This document shows, in pieces, positions 6,088 through 12,858 of a stretch of DNA of 12,897 nucleotides (positions are counted from its first letter, which is position 1; the number at the start of each line of letters is the position of its first letter). The stretch is taken from the NCBI GenBank assembly GCA_965371805.1, contig CBDUZW010000097.1:1-12897 (forward strand), written 5' to 3'. The notes under the pieces are model-generated. The model was not told the origin of the DNA and searched no databases. It saw only the letters and a list, made by a program, of their open reading frames with translations. Source of the stretch: JAOZTV01 sp965371805 (lineage in GTDB: Bacteria; Acidobacteriota; Aminicenantia; UBA2199). Position numbers and translations under genes: made by a program.

Positions 6088-7881
6088 ATGGAAAAAGAAA
6101 AATTGCTTAGATTTATTAGATTTATTTGTTTTACAATTATTATTACATCGGTATCATCAACAGTAGTAAGGGGCGGGACTCTTCCCTCAGTTAAGGACAA
6201 AATTACAATTATTAAAAATGTTAATTTAATTCCCATGACTGAAAACAAAGTGTTAAAAAATCAAAATGTAAAAATCCAAAATGGTAAGATTATAACTATT
6301 CTACCCTCAAATGCAAAGATACAAAAAAATGTAACCATAATTGATGGCAAGAATGGATTTCTAATGCCCGGGATGGCAGACATGCATGTTCATTTTAATG
6401 AAAAATGGCAATACTCAAATTTAAATCTGTATCTTGGAAATGGAGTAACCACTGTGAGAGATTTGAATGGCACTTCAAAAATGCTAAAGTGGAAAAAAGA
6501 GATTTTGGAAAAGAGACGAGTGGGGCCAAATCTCTTAATTTCAGCACCAACAATTTATGGTACTGAACCTCAACCACTCTTATTGGCAAACAAATTCGCT
6601 AAACTCAACTTTGATTGTATGAAAATTTATTCCTACCATAACAAAAACCAATTTGATAAAATTGTGAGAATTGCAAAGAAAAACGACAAGTATACTGTTG
6701 CCCATATTCCTTTTCAATTGGGAATTGAAGGAATTGTAAAAACTGATTTGGATGAAATTGCGCATATCGAAGAAATAGCATGGTTCCTGGCAGATATAGA
6801 TTCAACCTTGGATGTAAAACCCGATCAATGGCATAGACACCTTCTAATTTCGTTTATAAAAGCCTATCCCAGTCTATTTAATCCATCCCTGGATAAGAAA
6901 AAAGATCAATTAAAAATGAAGAATCGAGCCAGAGAAATCGTCAAAATGATAAAAGAAAAAAACATCTCAGTTTGTACAACACTAATTTGTGATGAGAACT
7001 TGATGCTGAAGTTGACTGATCTGGATAAAATTCTTGCCTATCCAGAGGCAAAATTTTTACCGGAATACTTTTTGAAAAATATTAAGAAAGGAACAGACCG
7101 ACATGTGAAAATGTTAAAAGGACGTGAATTTGTAACCAGGTTTATCTACAGTTGGTGTAAATTGATTTTAGAAGAATTAAAACGACAAAATGTAATGCTT
7201 GTCCTTGGCACAGATGGAGGAGTTGTATCTTTAGCCAGTATACCCGGCTTTTCTGTTCATCGAGAATTACAATTACTGGTAAACCAGGGATTCACTCCAT
7301 ATAATGCCTTAAAAACCTGTACCGTAAATGCCGGTATAATAGCAAAAAATATGGGAAGTAAAAATGAATTTGGTACTATTGAAATTGGGAAACAGGCTGA
7401 TTTAGTACTCTTAAAAGAAAATCCACTAAAAGACATTAAAAATACCAAAGGAATAGAGGGTGTAATGGTAAATGGGCAGTGGTACCCACAAGAAAAATTA
7501 CACAAGCAAATGGAGATTAAACAAAAGTCAATTTCCACAGTATTAAAAGAGGTATATATCAAAAAAGGGATGGATGCTGCCATTGTAAAATACCATGAAA
7601 TTATGAAAAACAACAAATATAATAATTATTCATTTGATGAAGATCATCTAAATATCTTAGGATATGAATTGTTAGGTATGGGGAAAATAAAAGAGGCAAT
7701 TGAGGTTTTAAAATTGAATGTAGCGGCTTATCCTCAATCTGCAAATGTATATGACAGTCTTGGTGAAGCTTATATGAAAAATGGTGATAAAAAATCTGCT
7801 ATAATAAACTATGAGAAAGTGCTTGCTTTAAATAAAAACAATAAGAATGCTCGTAAAATGCTTGAAGAGTTAAAAAAATAA
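6088..7881 (+). CDS. Exported amidohydrolase-superfamily protein with C-terminal TPR
   Basis: A 597-residue metal-dependent hydrolase of the imidazolonepropionase/prolidase-like group, which cleaves cyclic amides or dipeptide-like bonds; the substrate is unknown. The ATG at 6088 is preferred over 6067 because GGAGG (6077-6081) is six bases upstream of it. Residues 1-30 form an export signal (charged start, then FICFTIIITSV). The small beta-sandwich segment is followed by FLMPGMADMHVHF, giving metal ligands H100 and H102. K179 in DCMKIY is probably the bridging lysine. H206 (VAHI) and H226 (IAHIEE) are further ligands, and D376 in LGTDGG is the catalytic aspartate. The sheet closes with IEIGKQADLVLL. 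Residues about 525-597 hold two TPR-like helix pairs (AYPQSANVYDSLGEAYMKNG), an unusual addition. It lies 14 bp before the next gene, so the two are almost surely co-transcribed. Confidence 0.88.
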   Translation: MEKEKLLRFIRFICFTIIITSVSSTVVRGGTLPSVKDKITIIKNVNLIPMTENKVLKNQNVKIQNGKIITILPSNAKIQKNVTIIDGKNGFLMPGMADMHVHFNEKWQYSNLNLYLGNGVTTVRDLNGTSKMLKWKKEILEKRRVGPNLLISAPTIYGTEPQPLLLANKFAKLNFDCMKIYSYHNKNQFDKIVRIAKKNDKYTVAHIPFQLGIEGIVKTDLDEIAHIEEIAWFLADIDSTLDVKPDQWHRHLLISFIKAYPSLFNPSLDKKKDQLKMKNRAREIVKMIKEKNISVCTTLICDENLMLKLTDLDKILAYPEAKFLPEYFLKNIKKGTDRHVKMLKGREFVTRFIYSWCKLILEELKRQNVMLVLGTDGGVVSLASIPGFSVHRELQLLVNQGFTPYNALKTCTVNAGIIAKNMGSKNEFGTIEIGKQADLVLLKENPLKDIKNTKGIEGVMVNGQWYPQEKLHKQMEIKQKSISTVLKEVYIKKGMDAAIVKYHEIMKNNKYNNYSFDEDHLNILGYELLGMGKIKEAIEVLKLNVAAYPQSANVYDSLGEAYMKNGDKKSAIINYEKVLALNKNNKNARKMLEELKK

Positions 7882-7895
7882 ATAATGGAGAGAGT

Positions 7896-8720
7896 ATGAA
7901 ATATGTAAATAAGTCAGTGAATTTATTAATTTTTATATCTGTATATTTAATTGGCATTCAAATGATCCATTCTAATGTTGGAAATCCCATTAAAAATTCA
8001 GATAAAAAAGCAGTTATTTGGCATCTGGGACATTGTGGATTTGCAGTAGAAACCAAAAATTATTTTTTGATTTTTGATTATGTACCCTGGAAACCCGTTC
8101 CTGATAAATTAGAACTGAAAAAAGGGTTTCTTAATCCGCTTAAGTTGAAGAAGAAAGTTAGAGTTTTTGTAAGCCATTCACATAGTAATCATTATAATAA
8201 GGTAATTTATTCATGGGAAAAAAATATTTCTGATATTAAGTATTTTTTTGGATGGAAGGCCGGGAATTCTGAAAAACATAATTATCTCAAAGCTCCGAGA
8301 GGGTCTTATAAAGATAAAGAATTAGAAGTCTATACAATAAATTCTCATCACTCAGGAGTACCTGAATCCGCTTTTCTTGTTAAGGTAGATAATCTGGTGA
8401 TTTTTCATGGAGGAGATTATAAGGCAGATTATAAAAATGATTTCCCCTATTTGAAAACCAAAGTAGATCATATTGATTTTGCCATTGTTAATTCAGTTTA
8501 TGATGAAGGTCACCATTTTACACTACAATTGATTGATTTGATCAATATATTCAAACCCAAAGCCCTCTACCCTCAACATGCTTTAAATGATTATAATGAT
8601 TATAAAAAATTTTCAGATTATTATAAATCAAAAGGTTTTAATGTCCGGATCTTATGCCCAGAAAAGAGGGGTGATAAATTTATCTATAAGAATGGAACTA
8701 CAAAAAGAGATCAGAATTAA
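7896..8720 (+). CDS. Exported metallo-beta-lactamase-fold hydrolase with Asp-to-Asn motif change
   Basis: A 274-residue protein with an N-terminal hydrophobic export segment (VNLLIFISVYLIGIQMIH). The fold is identified by WHLGHCGFAVETKNYFLIFDY (about 42-62), the metal motif FVSHSHSNHYN with H94, H96, N98 and H99, then H151/H152, D174 in HGGDYK, and the last ligand H228 in YPQHA. The family motif is HxHxDH. Here the aspartate that normally contributes to the second metal site and orients the water is asparagine, so activity may be altered, limited to one metal, or lost. It resembles the Lactamase_B_3 (UlaG-like) branch. GGAGAG before the ATG is a good SD site, and the gap to the upstream amidohydrolase is 14 bp. 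The substrate is unknown. Confidence 0.85.
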   Translation: MKYVNKSVNLLIFISVYLIGIQMIHSNVGNPIKNSDKKAVIWHLGHCGFAVETKNYFLIFDYVPWKPVPDKLELKKGFLNPLKLKKKVRVFVSHSHSNHYNKVIYSWEKNISDIKYFFGWKAGNSEKHNYLKAPRGSYKDKELEVYTINSHHSGVPESAFLVKVDNLVIFHGGDYKADYKNDFPYLKTKVDHIDFAIVNSVYDEGHHFTLQLIDLINIFKPKALYPQHALNDYNDYKKFSDYYKSKGFNVRILCPEKRGDKFIYKNGTTKRDQN

Positions 8721-8722
8721 GC

Positions 8723-8788
8723 ATGAGAAGTATTAATAAAATAAATTTCAATTTGATTGACCGGGATTATAATTTTGAATTGTATTAG
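8723..8788 (+). CDS. Possible 21-residue ORF overlapping the SD site of the S41 gene
   Basis: ATG AGA AGT at 8723 opens a frame that ends with TAG at 8786-8788, so its stop overlaps the AGGAG of the next gene. There is no SD site upstream and no recognisable product. It might couple translation between the two genes or be chance. Confidence 0.15.
   Translation: MRSINKINFNLIDRDYNFELY
8768..8773 (+). promoter_or_regulatory. Possible internal -10 box before the S41 peptidase gene
   Basis: A perfect TATAAT lies 24 bases before the ATG at 8798 and would give a leader of about 18 bases containing the AGGAG site. The best -35 candidate is weak (TTTCAA, 16 bp away), so this may be chance in AT-rich DNA. 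Confidence 0.3.
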
Positions 8789-8797
8789 GAGTACAAA

Positions 8798-10369
8798 ATG
8801 AAGAAAACATTGATCGCACTACAGGGCACAATCTTGTTGCTCTTTTTAATTTTTTTAAGGAAATACTTTTGGGTGGAAGAAATATTGTTAGTGTTTCTCC
8901 TGCCTATTATAATTGTTTTGACCATCTCTGGGTTGATCTTTTTTGTGATACGATTTTTCAAAAAGATAGGGTTCAAGAAAATCCTGCATGTTTCACTGTT
9001 GGGAGCGTCGCTAATCCAACTGTTTATGGGTGCATTTTTTATCTGGTCTATCTACCCACAGACCTATAGCAAGGAACAAGTCATTGCTGATGTAGATAAA
9101 GCCATAGCATTAATGGAAGAGATTCATCCTGATCTATATGCAGTGATTGACGAGAGTACATTCGATCTGAAAATTGATTCTCTCAAAACAGCCATGCCAC
9201 CAAAAGTGACAGAGTCTGAACTATACAAAATATTTGGTTCAATTACCAATTATATTGGCGATGCCCACACTCAACTCCCCATTGATTTTTCTGGACAAAA
9301 AGTACGTATGGGTCTTCAAAAGTCACTACCATATCGGTTCAGGATAAAAGATAATAAGATCTACCTATTAAAAAATTATTATATACGAAATAATATCCCT
9401 GTAGGGTCTGAGATCCTGACCATAAACAGTAAACCTGCTGCTCAATGTCTGGAAGAGATCAGCAAGTTAATCAGCTGGGAAACACCTGCCTATCGTGATG
9501 CCCATTTGCAGGATCCATACATTTGGGGTATTTGGAACAACTTCCAGAATTTTGAAATTACCTACAAAACACCAGAGAATAGAATAAAGAGCATAATCAC
9601 CACAAGCGGTTTGTTTTCAAACTTATTCAGTATATGGGATTTCACTGGTGGTATGGGATTACAAAGTTATCAGTTCAAGGTACTAGAGGGGAACATTGGA
9701 TATATTGATTTAAAGGGATTTGATGATTATGAAAGATTTCAGCATTTTGCCAGCACCACCTTTGCCGATATTAAACAAAAAAACATTACTGATTTGATCA
9801 TAGATATCAGAGAGAATGGAGGAGGAGCTACCTCGATCTCTGAAGAGATAATGCAATATATATCCCCGGTTCCATATACTTCTTTTGATACTACAGAAGT
9901 GAATCTCAGCCATTATCTTTATAAAAGATTAACACCATACAGCAAAAAGTTTATGGACTCACATGGTCATAAACCAGGAACGACAATGTTTGAAACAAAT
10001 AAAAAAACACCCTTGGATGAAAATCCATATCGCTTTTCTGGAAAGTGTTATGTCTTAACAGATGGGTACTGTTTCTCTACAGCGTTAGATTTTCCTGCAA
10101 TGTTTCGTCATTTTACCGCAGGCCAAATAATCGGACAGGAGACTGGGGGCCGCACTGTTAGTTTTGGTAGTCCCATTGGCGTTCCATTGCCTGTGACAGG
10201 TATAATGCTTAAAGTTTCCTATAAGCGATTTATCAATGTGGGGGGGACTCCAAGTGAACATGGACTAATCCCTGATCATGTTGTAGAGCAGACGATAGCA
10301 GATGATATTGCTGGGTTTGATCGGGTTTTGAATTATACGCTTTCATTGATATCTAGTCAGAAGAGATAG
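8798..10369 (+). CDS. Membrane-anchored S41-family peptidase
   Basis: A 523-residue serine peptidase of the C-terminal-processing/tricorn-like S41 family. Three hydrophobic helices (about 5-20, 28-53 and 62-84) anchor it. The extracytoplasmic part starts with VDKAIALMEEIHPDLYAVI, a common S41 helical lead-in. The catalytic fold shows GNIGYIDLKGF, then LIIDIRENGGGATSISEEI, then VLTDGYCFSTALDFPAM with the likely nucleophile S427, and IGQETGGRTVSFGSP with E448. GLIPDHVV near the C-terminus is also typical. A classical PDZ domain is not evident. AGGAG (8787-8791) six bases before the ATG supports the start. It lies 77 bp after the MBL-fold gene on the same strand. G+C appears somewhat higher than in its neighbours. 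The family is clear; the substrate is unknown. Confidence 0.88.
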   Translation: MKKTLIALQGTILLLFLIFLRKYFWVEEILLVFLLPIIIVLTISGLIFFVIRFFKKIGFKKILHVSLLGASLIQLFMGAFFIWSIYPQTYSKEQVIADVDKAIALMEEIHPDLYAVIDESTFDLKIDSLKTAMPPKVTESELYKIFGSITNYIGDAHTQLPIDFSGQKVRMGLQKSLPYRFRIKDNKIYLLKNYYIRNNIPVGSEILTINSKPAAQCLEEISKLISWETPAYRDAHLQDPYIWGIWNNFQNFEITYKTPENRIKSIITTSGLFSNLFSIWDFTGGMGLQSYQFKVLEGNIGYIDLKGFDDYERFQHFASTTFADIKQKNITDLIIDIRENGGGATSISEEIMQYISPVPYTSFDTTEVNLSHYLYKRLTPYSKKFMDSHGHKPGTTMFETNKKTPLDENPYRFSGKCYVLTDGYCFSTALDFPAMFRHFTAGQIIGQETGGRTVSFGSPIGVPLPVTGIMLKVSYKRFINVGGTPSEHGLIPDHVVEQTIADDIAGFDRVLNYTLSLISSQKR

Positions 10370-10380
10370 AGGCGCTTTTT

Positions 10381-10410
10381 AACCACAGATTAACATTGAT
10401 TTACACAAAT
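10381..10410 (+). repeat. CACAGATTAA-type repeat fragment
   Basis: AACCACAGATTAAC is followed by ATTGATTTACACAAAT, an internally repetitive pattern (CACAGATTAA / CATTGATTTA / CACAAAT). It resembles the ACACAGATT-type short repeats that litter many environmental bacterial genomes. Only one copy is seen in this window, so its repeat status rests on that resemblance. Confidence 0.35.
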
Positions 10411-10460
10411 ATGATAATGAAATTTACAAATATAAAATTAATTGTAAAGGAAATTGTGTA

Positions 10461-10541
10461 GTGAAAAAAACAAGTAATATCTATTGTTTTTATGAGGGGT
10501 GGATTATTCATTCACCCCGAATTTTACGTTGTGACAATTAA
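10461..10541 (+). CDS. Possible 26-residue ORF with GTG start
   Basis: AAAGGA (10446-10451) lies nine bases before a GTG that opens a 26-codon frame ending in TAA (10539-10541). The peptide begins with KKTSNIYCFYEG and has no recognisable family. A strong hairpin sits inside the frame. This could be chance. Confidence 0.15.
   Translation: MKKTSNIYCFYEGWIIHSPRILRCDN
10496..10518 (+). terminator. Strong hairpin downstream of the S41 gene
   Basis: GGGGTGGAT (10496-10504) pairs with ATTCACCCC (10510-10518), nine pairs with one G-U, around the five-base loop TATTC. The following bases are GAATTTTA, which is a poor T-tract. It may end the hydrolase operon transcript 127 bp after the stop, or act only as an mRNA stem. 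Confidence 0.4.
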
Positions 10542-10638
10542 CTTCTAATGGGCTTCCCTCTCTATCTTATTATTCAGATTACCTGATCAGATTAATTTTT
10601 AGATGTTTTAGCTTTCCATCTCCCTTATATTGCTAGAG

Positions 10639-10665
10639 ATCCCAATTCTTCCAGCCTTTTGGGAT
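10639..10665. repeat. Inverted repeat ATCCCAA / TTGGGAT
   Basis: A perfect 7-bp inverted repeat (10639-10645 and 10659-10665) with a 13-base loop, followed by TTTTG on the plus strand. It may be a weak terminator or a fragment of a small palindromic element. Confidence 0.35.
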
Positions 10666-10718
10666 TTTGTAACTTAGTGAACTGGCACCTAAAAGTATTC
10701 AAAATTCGGTTTTCTCAC

Positions 10719-10745
10719 AAGAAATGAGATATTTTTTCATTTCTT
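10719..10745. promoter_or_regulatory. 9-bp inverted repeat just upstream of the unknown secreted protein gene
   Basis: AAGAAATGA (10719-10727) and TCATTTCTT (10737-10745) are perfect inverted repeats around nine bases, ending 14 bases before the AAGGAG ribosome site of the next gene. The stem is AT-rich. An operator or a 5' leader hairpin are the simplest readings. Confidence 0.4.
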
Positions 10746-10770
10746 TTATCTTGTTTATGAAGGAGATATT

Positions 10771-11508
10771 ATGATAAGAATTAAAACATTAGTTTTTATT
10801 TCCATTTTTTTATTTTACGGTTTTATACAACCTGTCCAAAAGAAATATAGAAGTAACAGATCTCCGCAATTAAACAACAATCAAAAATTACAGTTAAAAC
10901 AAATAGGTGATAATTTCAATCAAAAAAAACGTCTTGACTTTAATACATTGAATAAGTGGAAAACACTAGTTGGAGAAATATTCAGAATAAACAAATCAGT
11001 TGATATTAATTCTTTAATTCAAGACATCTTAACTGAAAGTTATAAGGAAAACAAGGATGCCTTGAAATTTTACGCAGAGCGTATAAAATATCTTGATGAA
11101 TTAAAAAAAAAAATTAGAAATCATGTTCGGGATCTTAAAAATAAACAAAACAGGATGCAAAAAGTTTCCGGGCAAAACAAATTTTCAATTCAATTGAAAG
11201 ATTTTACTCCGGCTATTATATATTCAAAAAAAATAGTTCAAAATAAGGGAAGAGCAAAATTGAAAACAAAAATCCTATCCAGAATTCATTATGTTTCTAA
11301 AACGGTTCTAATTAATTTAAGCTTTCTTATAAGATATAGAAAACAGCTTGAAGGTAAGCTGAAAACTGTTGATAGCGATGCGCAGTTAGCAAATATTGAT
11401 CTACAGAACCAATTACAAAAACAACAACAAACTATTCAAATGATGAATAATACAAAAAAATCACTTACTAGTACTGCAATGGCAGTAATACGAAAAATAG
11501 GCGGCTAG
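10771..11508 (+). CDS. Secreted helical protein of unknown function
   Basis: I do not recognise the 245-residue product with certainty. AAGGAG (10760-10765) five bases before the ATG fixes the start. Residues 1-22 (IKTLVFISIFLFYGFIQPV) form an export signal. The rest is highly basic and polar and mostly helical, with no cysteines. Two segments look constrained: IQDILTESYKENKDALKFYAE followed by RIKYLDELKKKIRNHVRDL (about 82-125), and the Gln-rich C-terminus AQLANIDLQNQLQKQQQTIQ followed by MMNNTKKSLTSTAMAVIRKI (about 203-243). I recall similar paired motifs in uncharacterised proteins of myxobacteria and relatives, but cannot verify this. An in-frame A11 tract at 11103-11113 encodes lysines. 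It is convergent with the beta-propeller gene, 101 bp away. Confidence 0.7.
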   Translation: MIRIKTLVFISIFLFYGFIQPVQKKYRSNRSPQLNNNQKLQLKQIGDNFNQKKRLDFNTLNKWKTLVGEIFRINKSVDINSLIQDILTESYKENKDALKFYAERIKYLDELKKKIRNHVRDLKNKQNRMQKVSGQNKFSIQLKDFTPAIIYSKKIVQNKGRAKLKTKILSRIHYVSKTVLINLSFLIRYRKQLEGKLKTVDSDAQLANIDLQNQLQKQQQTIQMMNNTKKSLTSTAMAVIRKIGG

Positions 11509-11535
11509 AGATCAATGTGCTCCCCATTTATATGT

Positions 11536-11557
11536 ACAAAAACCAAAACTCCATCCC
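11536..11557 (+). repeat. Diverged solo REP-like copy between convergent genes
   Basis: The sequence contains AAAAACCAAAACTCCATCCC, against AAAAAGTAAAACTCCGTCCC in the transposase inverted repeat, with three mismatches in 20. It has the same orientation as the right-end repeat and sits in the gap between two convergent genes, a common place for REP copies. Confidence 0.5.
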
Positions 11558-11609
11558 ATTTTCTCAAGCCGGCCATAAGGTTCATATTGCGCCTGATCTG
11601 ATTTAGTTG

Positions 11610-12746
11610 TCATAAGTTTCCGATTTTATACTTTGCGATGACTGGATTATCATCCTCATCCATAAAGGAAGTCCACAGATACCCTTCCTTAAAGACAAGA
11701 GATCGTCTGGATAATTTTTCATGGCGGTCTAACCCTGGTAGATTCAAATAAAAACGATCAATATAATCTCCATTTTTATTATAGACATCGATAAGAATAC
11801 CTCTCTTTGAATCTATGGTAGATGTGAATACAAGTATTTTATCCTTATATGCCCGGAGGAGTAAGATATCGTTAAAATATTTCCTGTTATATAAAGAACT
11901 TGGGTCTTTAAATTTACTATCTTTATCTTTCTTTGGTTTAATATAGGTAACCGGTTTATATGCTCTTTTGAATTTTCTGATGACTTTTTGATTTAATAAA
12001 TCTACCTGTTTGATCATATATCTTTCGGTATGACTAAGATAGAGTGTGTTGTCTGATGTAAAACAGGTTTGTAATTGTGTAATTGTGTTCATAGATATCG
12101 ATACACCATTTTTTGAAACATTTTTAATTAATGCATCTTTGGTTTTGAAGGAGAGTTTTTGTTCTTTAATATCTCCTTTTGGATCAACAAGTATGAATTT
12201 GTTTGTTTTGTTTTGAACTCCTGTTTTCATCTTTTGAAAATCAATATCCGGATAGGTAAAGTAAAAATTATCTTTAATGATTTTCAGTAATGAGCTAAAT
12301 GTATTGCTCTTTGAAAGCTTTAAATCTGAGATAAGTAAACCGGTTGAAATATTTTTTATAATGATTTTAGTAGGCATTACTCCGCCGATAATTACAGTTT
12401 TATCAGTAAGTATAAAGTTTGAAAAATAATTCAGTTCCCCAGGGCCTTCTCCCTTTACAATTAAATCTCTGATAAACTTCCCCTTTGAATCGAATTGGTA
12501 AAGATGGTTGTTGTCATAAACAAAGACATCACCATTTGTAGCTATTTTTATAAATTGGGGTTTTTTGAAAAAACATCCTTCCTGACCATCAATGATTTCC
12601 ATTACTTTGATCAGTTTTAGATCTCTGATAGATTTCTGGTTTTTTATAGCAGTAGGATTGGAAGGATTTACTTTTATATCATTCTGAGCAATCATACAGG
12701 TATGTAAAATAACAAAAACTGAAATTGTAAATAAGATTTTTTTCAT
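11610..12746 (-). CDS. Exported 6-bladed beta-propeller protein
   Basis: A 378-residue protein. The second in-frame ATG (12746) is chosen because it starts a clean signal peptide (MKKILFTISVFVILHTCMIA, cut before or after Q) and because GGAG at 12759-12756 lies nine bases upstream of it. The ATG at 12761 would overlap that site. The mature part has the propeller blade pattern: KPQFIKIATNGDVFVYDNNH, then LYQFDSKGKFIRDLIVKGEG followed by PGELNYFSNF. This GxGPGE turn is characteristic of the 6-bladed beta-propeller (NHL-like) family found in Bacteroidota and related lineages. Later blades (FILVDPKGDI, LIDVYNKNGDYIDRFYL) repeat the D-x-x-G-x turn. It is probably a periplasmic or surface binding protein; no enzymatic residues are recognised. 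The HTC in the signal is not a canonical lipobox. Confidence 0.8.
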   Translation of the reverse strand: MKKILFTISVFVILHTCMIAQNDIKVNPSNPTAIKNQKSIRDLKLIKVMEIIDGQEGCFFKKPQFIKIATNGDVFVYDNNHLYQFDSKGKFIRDLIVKGEGPGELNYFSNFILTDKTVIIGGVMPTKIIIKNISTGLLISDLKLSKSNTFSSLLKIIKDNFYFTYPDIDFQKMKTGVQNKTNKFILVDPKGDIKEQKLSFKTKDALIKNVSKNGVSISMNTITQLQTCFTSDNTLYLSHTERYMIKQVDLLNQKVIRKFKRAYKPVTYIKPKKDKDSKFKDPSSLYNRKYFNDILLLRAYKDKILVFTSTIDSKRGILIDVYNKNGDYIDRFYLNLPGLDRHEKLSRRSLVFKEGYLWTSFMDEDDNPVIAKYKIGNL

Positions 12747-12772
12747 TAGTTCATTCTCCATTTATTTAATTT

Positions 12773-12789
12773 AACCTAAAATTTAGGTT
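12773..12789. promoter_or_regulatory. Palindrome over the predicted start of the beta-propeller transcript
   Basis: AACCTAAA (12773-12780), one base, then TTTAGGTT (12782-12789), a perfect 8-bp inverted repeat. It abuts the -10 box at 12789-12794 and covers the predicted transcription start near 12782. This position is typical for a repressor operator. Confidence 0.45.
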
Positions 12790-12816
12790 TAATACACTTC
12801 TGACGCAAAATGTCAG
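12789..12816 (-). promoter_or_regulatory. Sigma70-type promoter of the beta-propeller gene
   Basis: On the minus strand CTGACA (12816-12811, 5 of 6) is followed after 16 bp by TATTAA (12794-12789, 4 of 6). CTGAC and GTCAG form a further 5-bp inverted repeat around the -35 (12801-12816). The leader would be about 35 bases and includes the GGAG site. Confidence 0.5.
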
Positions 12817-12842
12817 TAAAAAGTTTTAAATTATAAAAATAC

Positions 12843-12858
12843 AAAAAGTAAAACTCCG
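12843..12858 (+). repeat. Truncated solo REP-like copy
   Basis: AAAAAGTAAAACTCCG is identical to 16 bases of the transposase right inverted repeat and then diverges (ATAATC instead of TCCCC). It is preceded by TAC, as in the copy at 4813. A 6-bp inverted repeat GAAGGT / ACCTTC follows at 12870-12891. Confidence 0.65.

Larger units (their letters stand above)
10370..10770. other. 401-bp spacer with repeat fragment and three hairpins
   Basis: No convincing long gene on either strand. At 10381-10410 there is an AACCACAGATTAAC-type repeat fragment. Three inverted repeats follow at 10496-10518, 10639-10665 and 10719-10745. A possible 26-codon GTG ORF lies at 10461-10541. I see no clear promoter for the downstream gene beyond AT-rich sequence. 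Confidence 0.6.

Noticed and set aside
7257..7616. 119-codon open frame on the minus strand
   Set aside because: It lies entirely antisense to the amidohydrolase catalytic and C-terminal region, has no SD site and shows no family motifs; it reflects AT-rich coding on the other strand.
10575..10594. CAGATTA direct repeat pair around TGATCA
   Set aside because: It is short and AT-rich, without a nearby gene start; chance is likely.
10682..10700. TGGCAC resembling a sigma54 -24 box
   Set aside because: The matching -12 TTGC element is missing at the required spacing.
12747..12761. Upstream ATG for the beta-propeller protein
   Set aside because: It overlaps the GGAG ribosome site and would place acidic residues ahead of the signal peptide.
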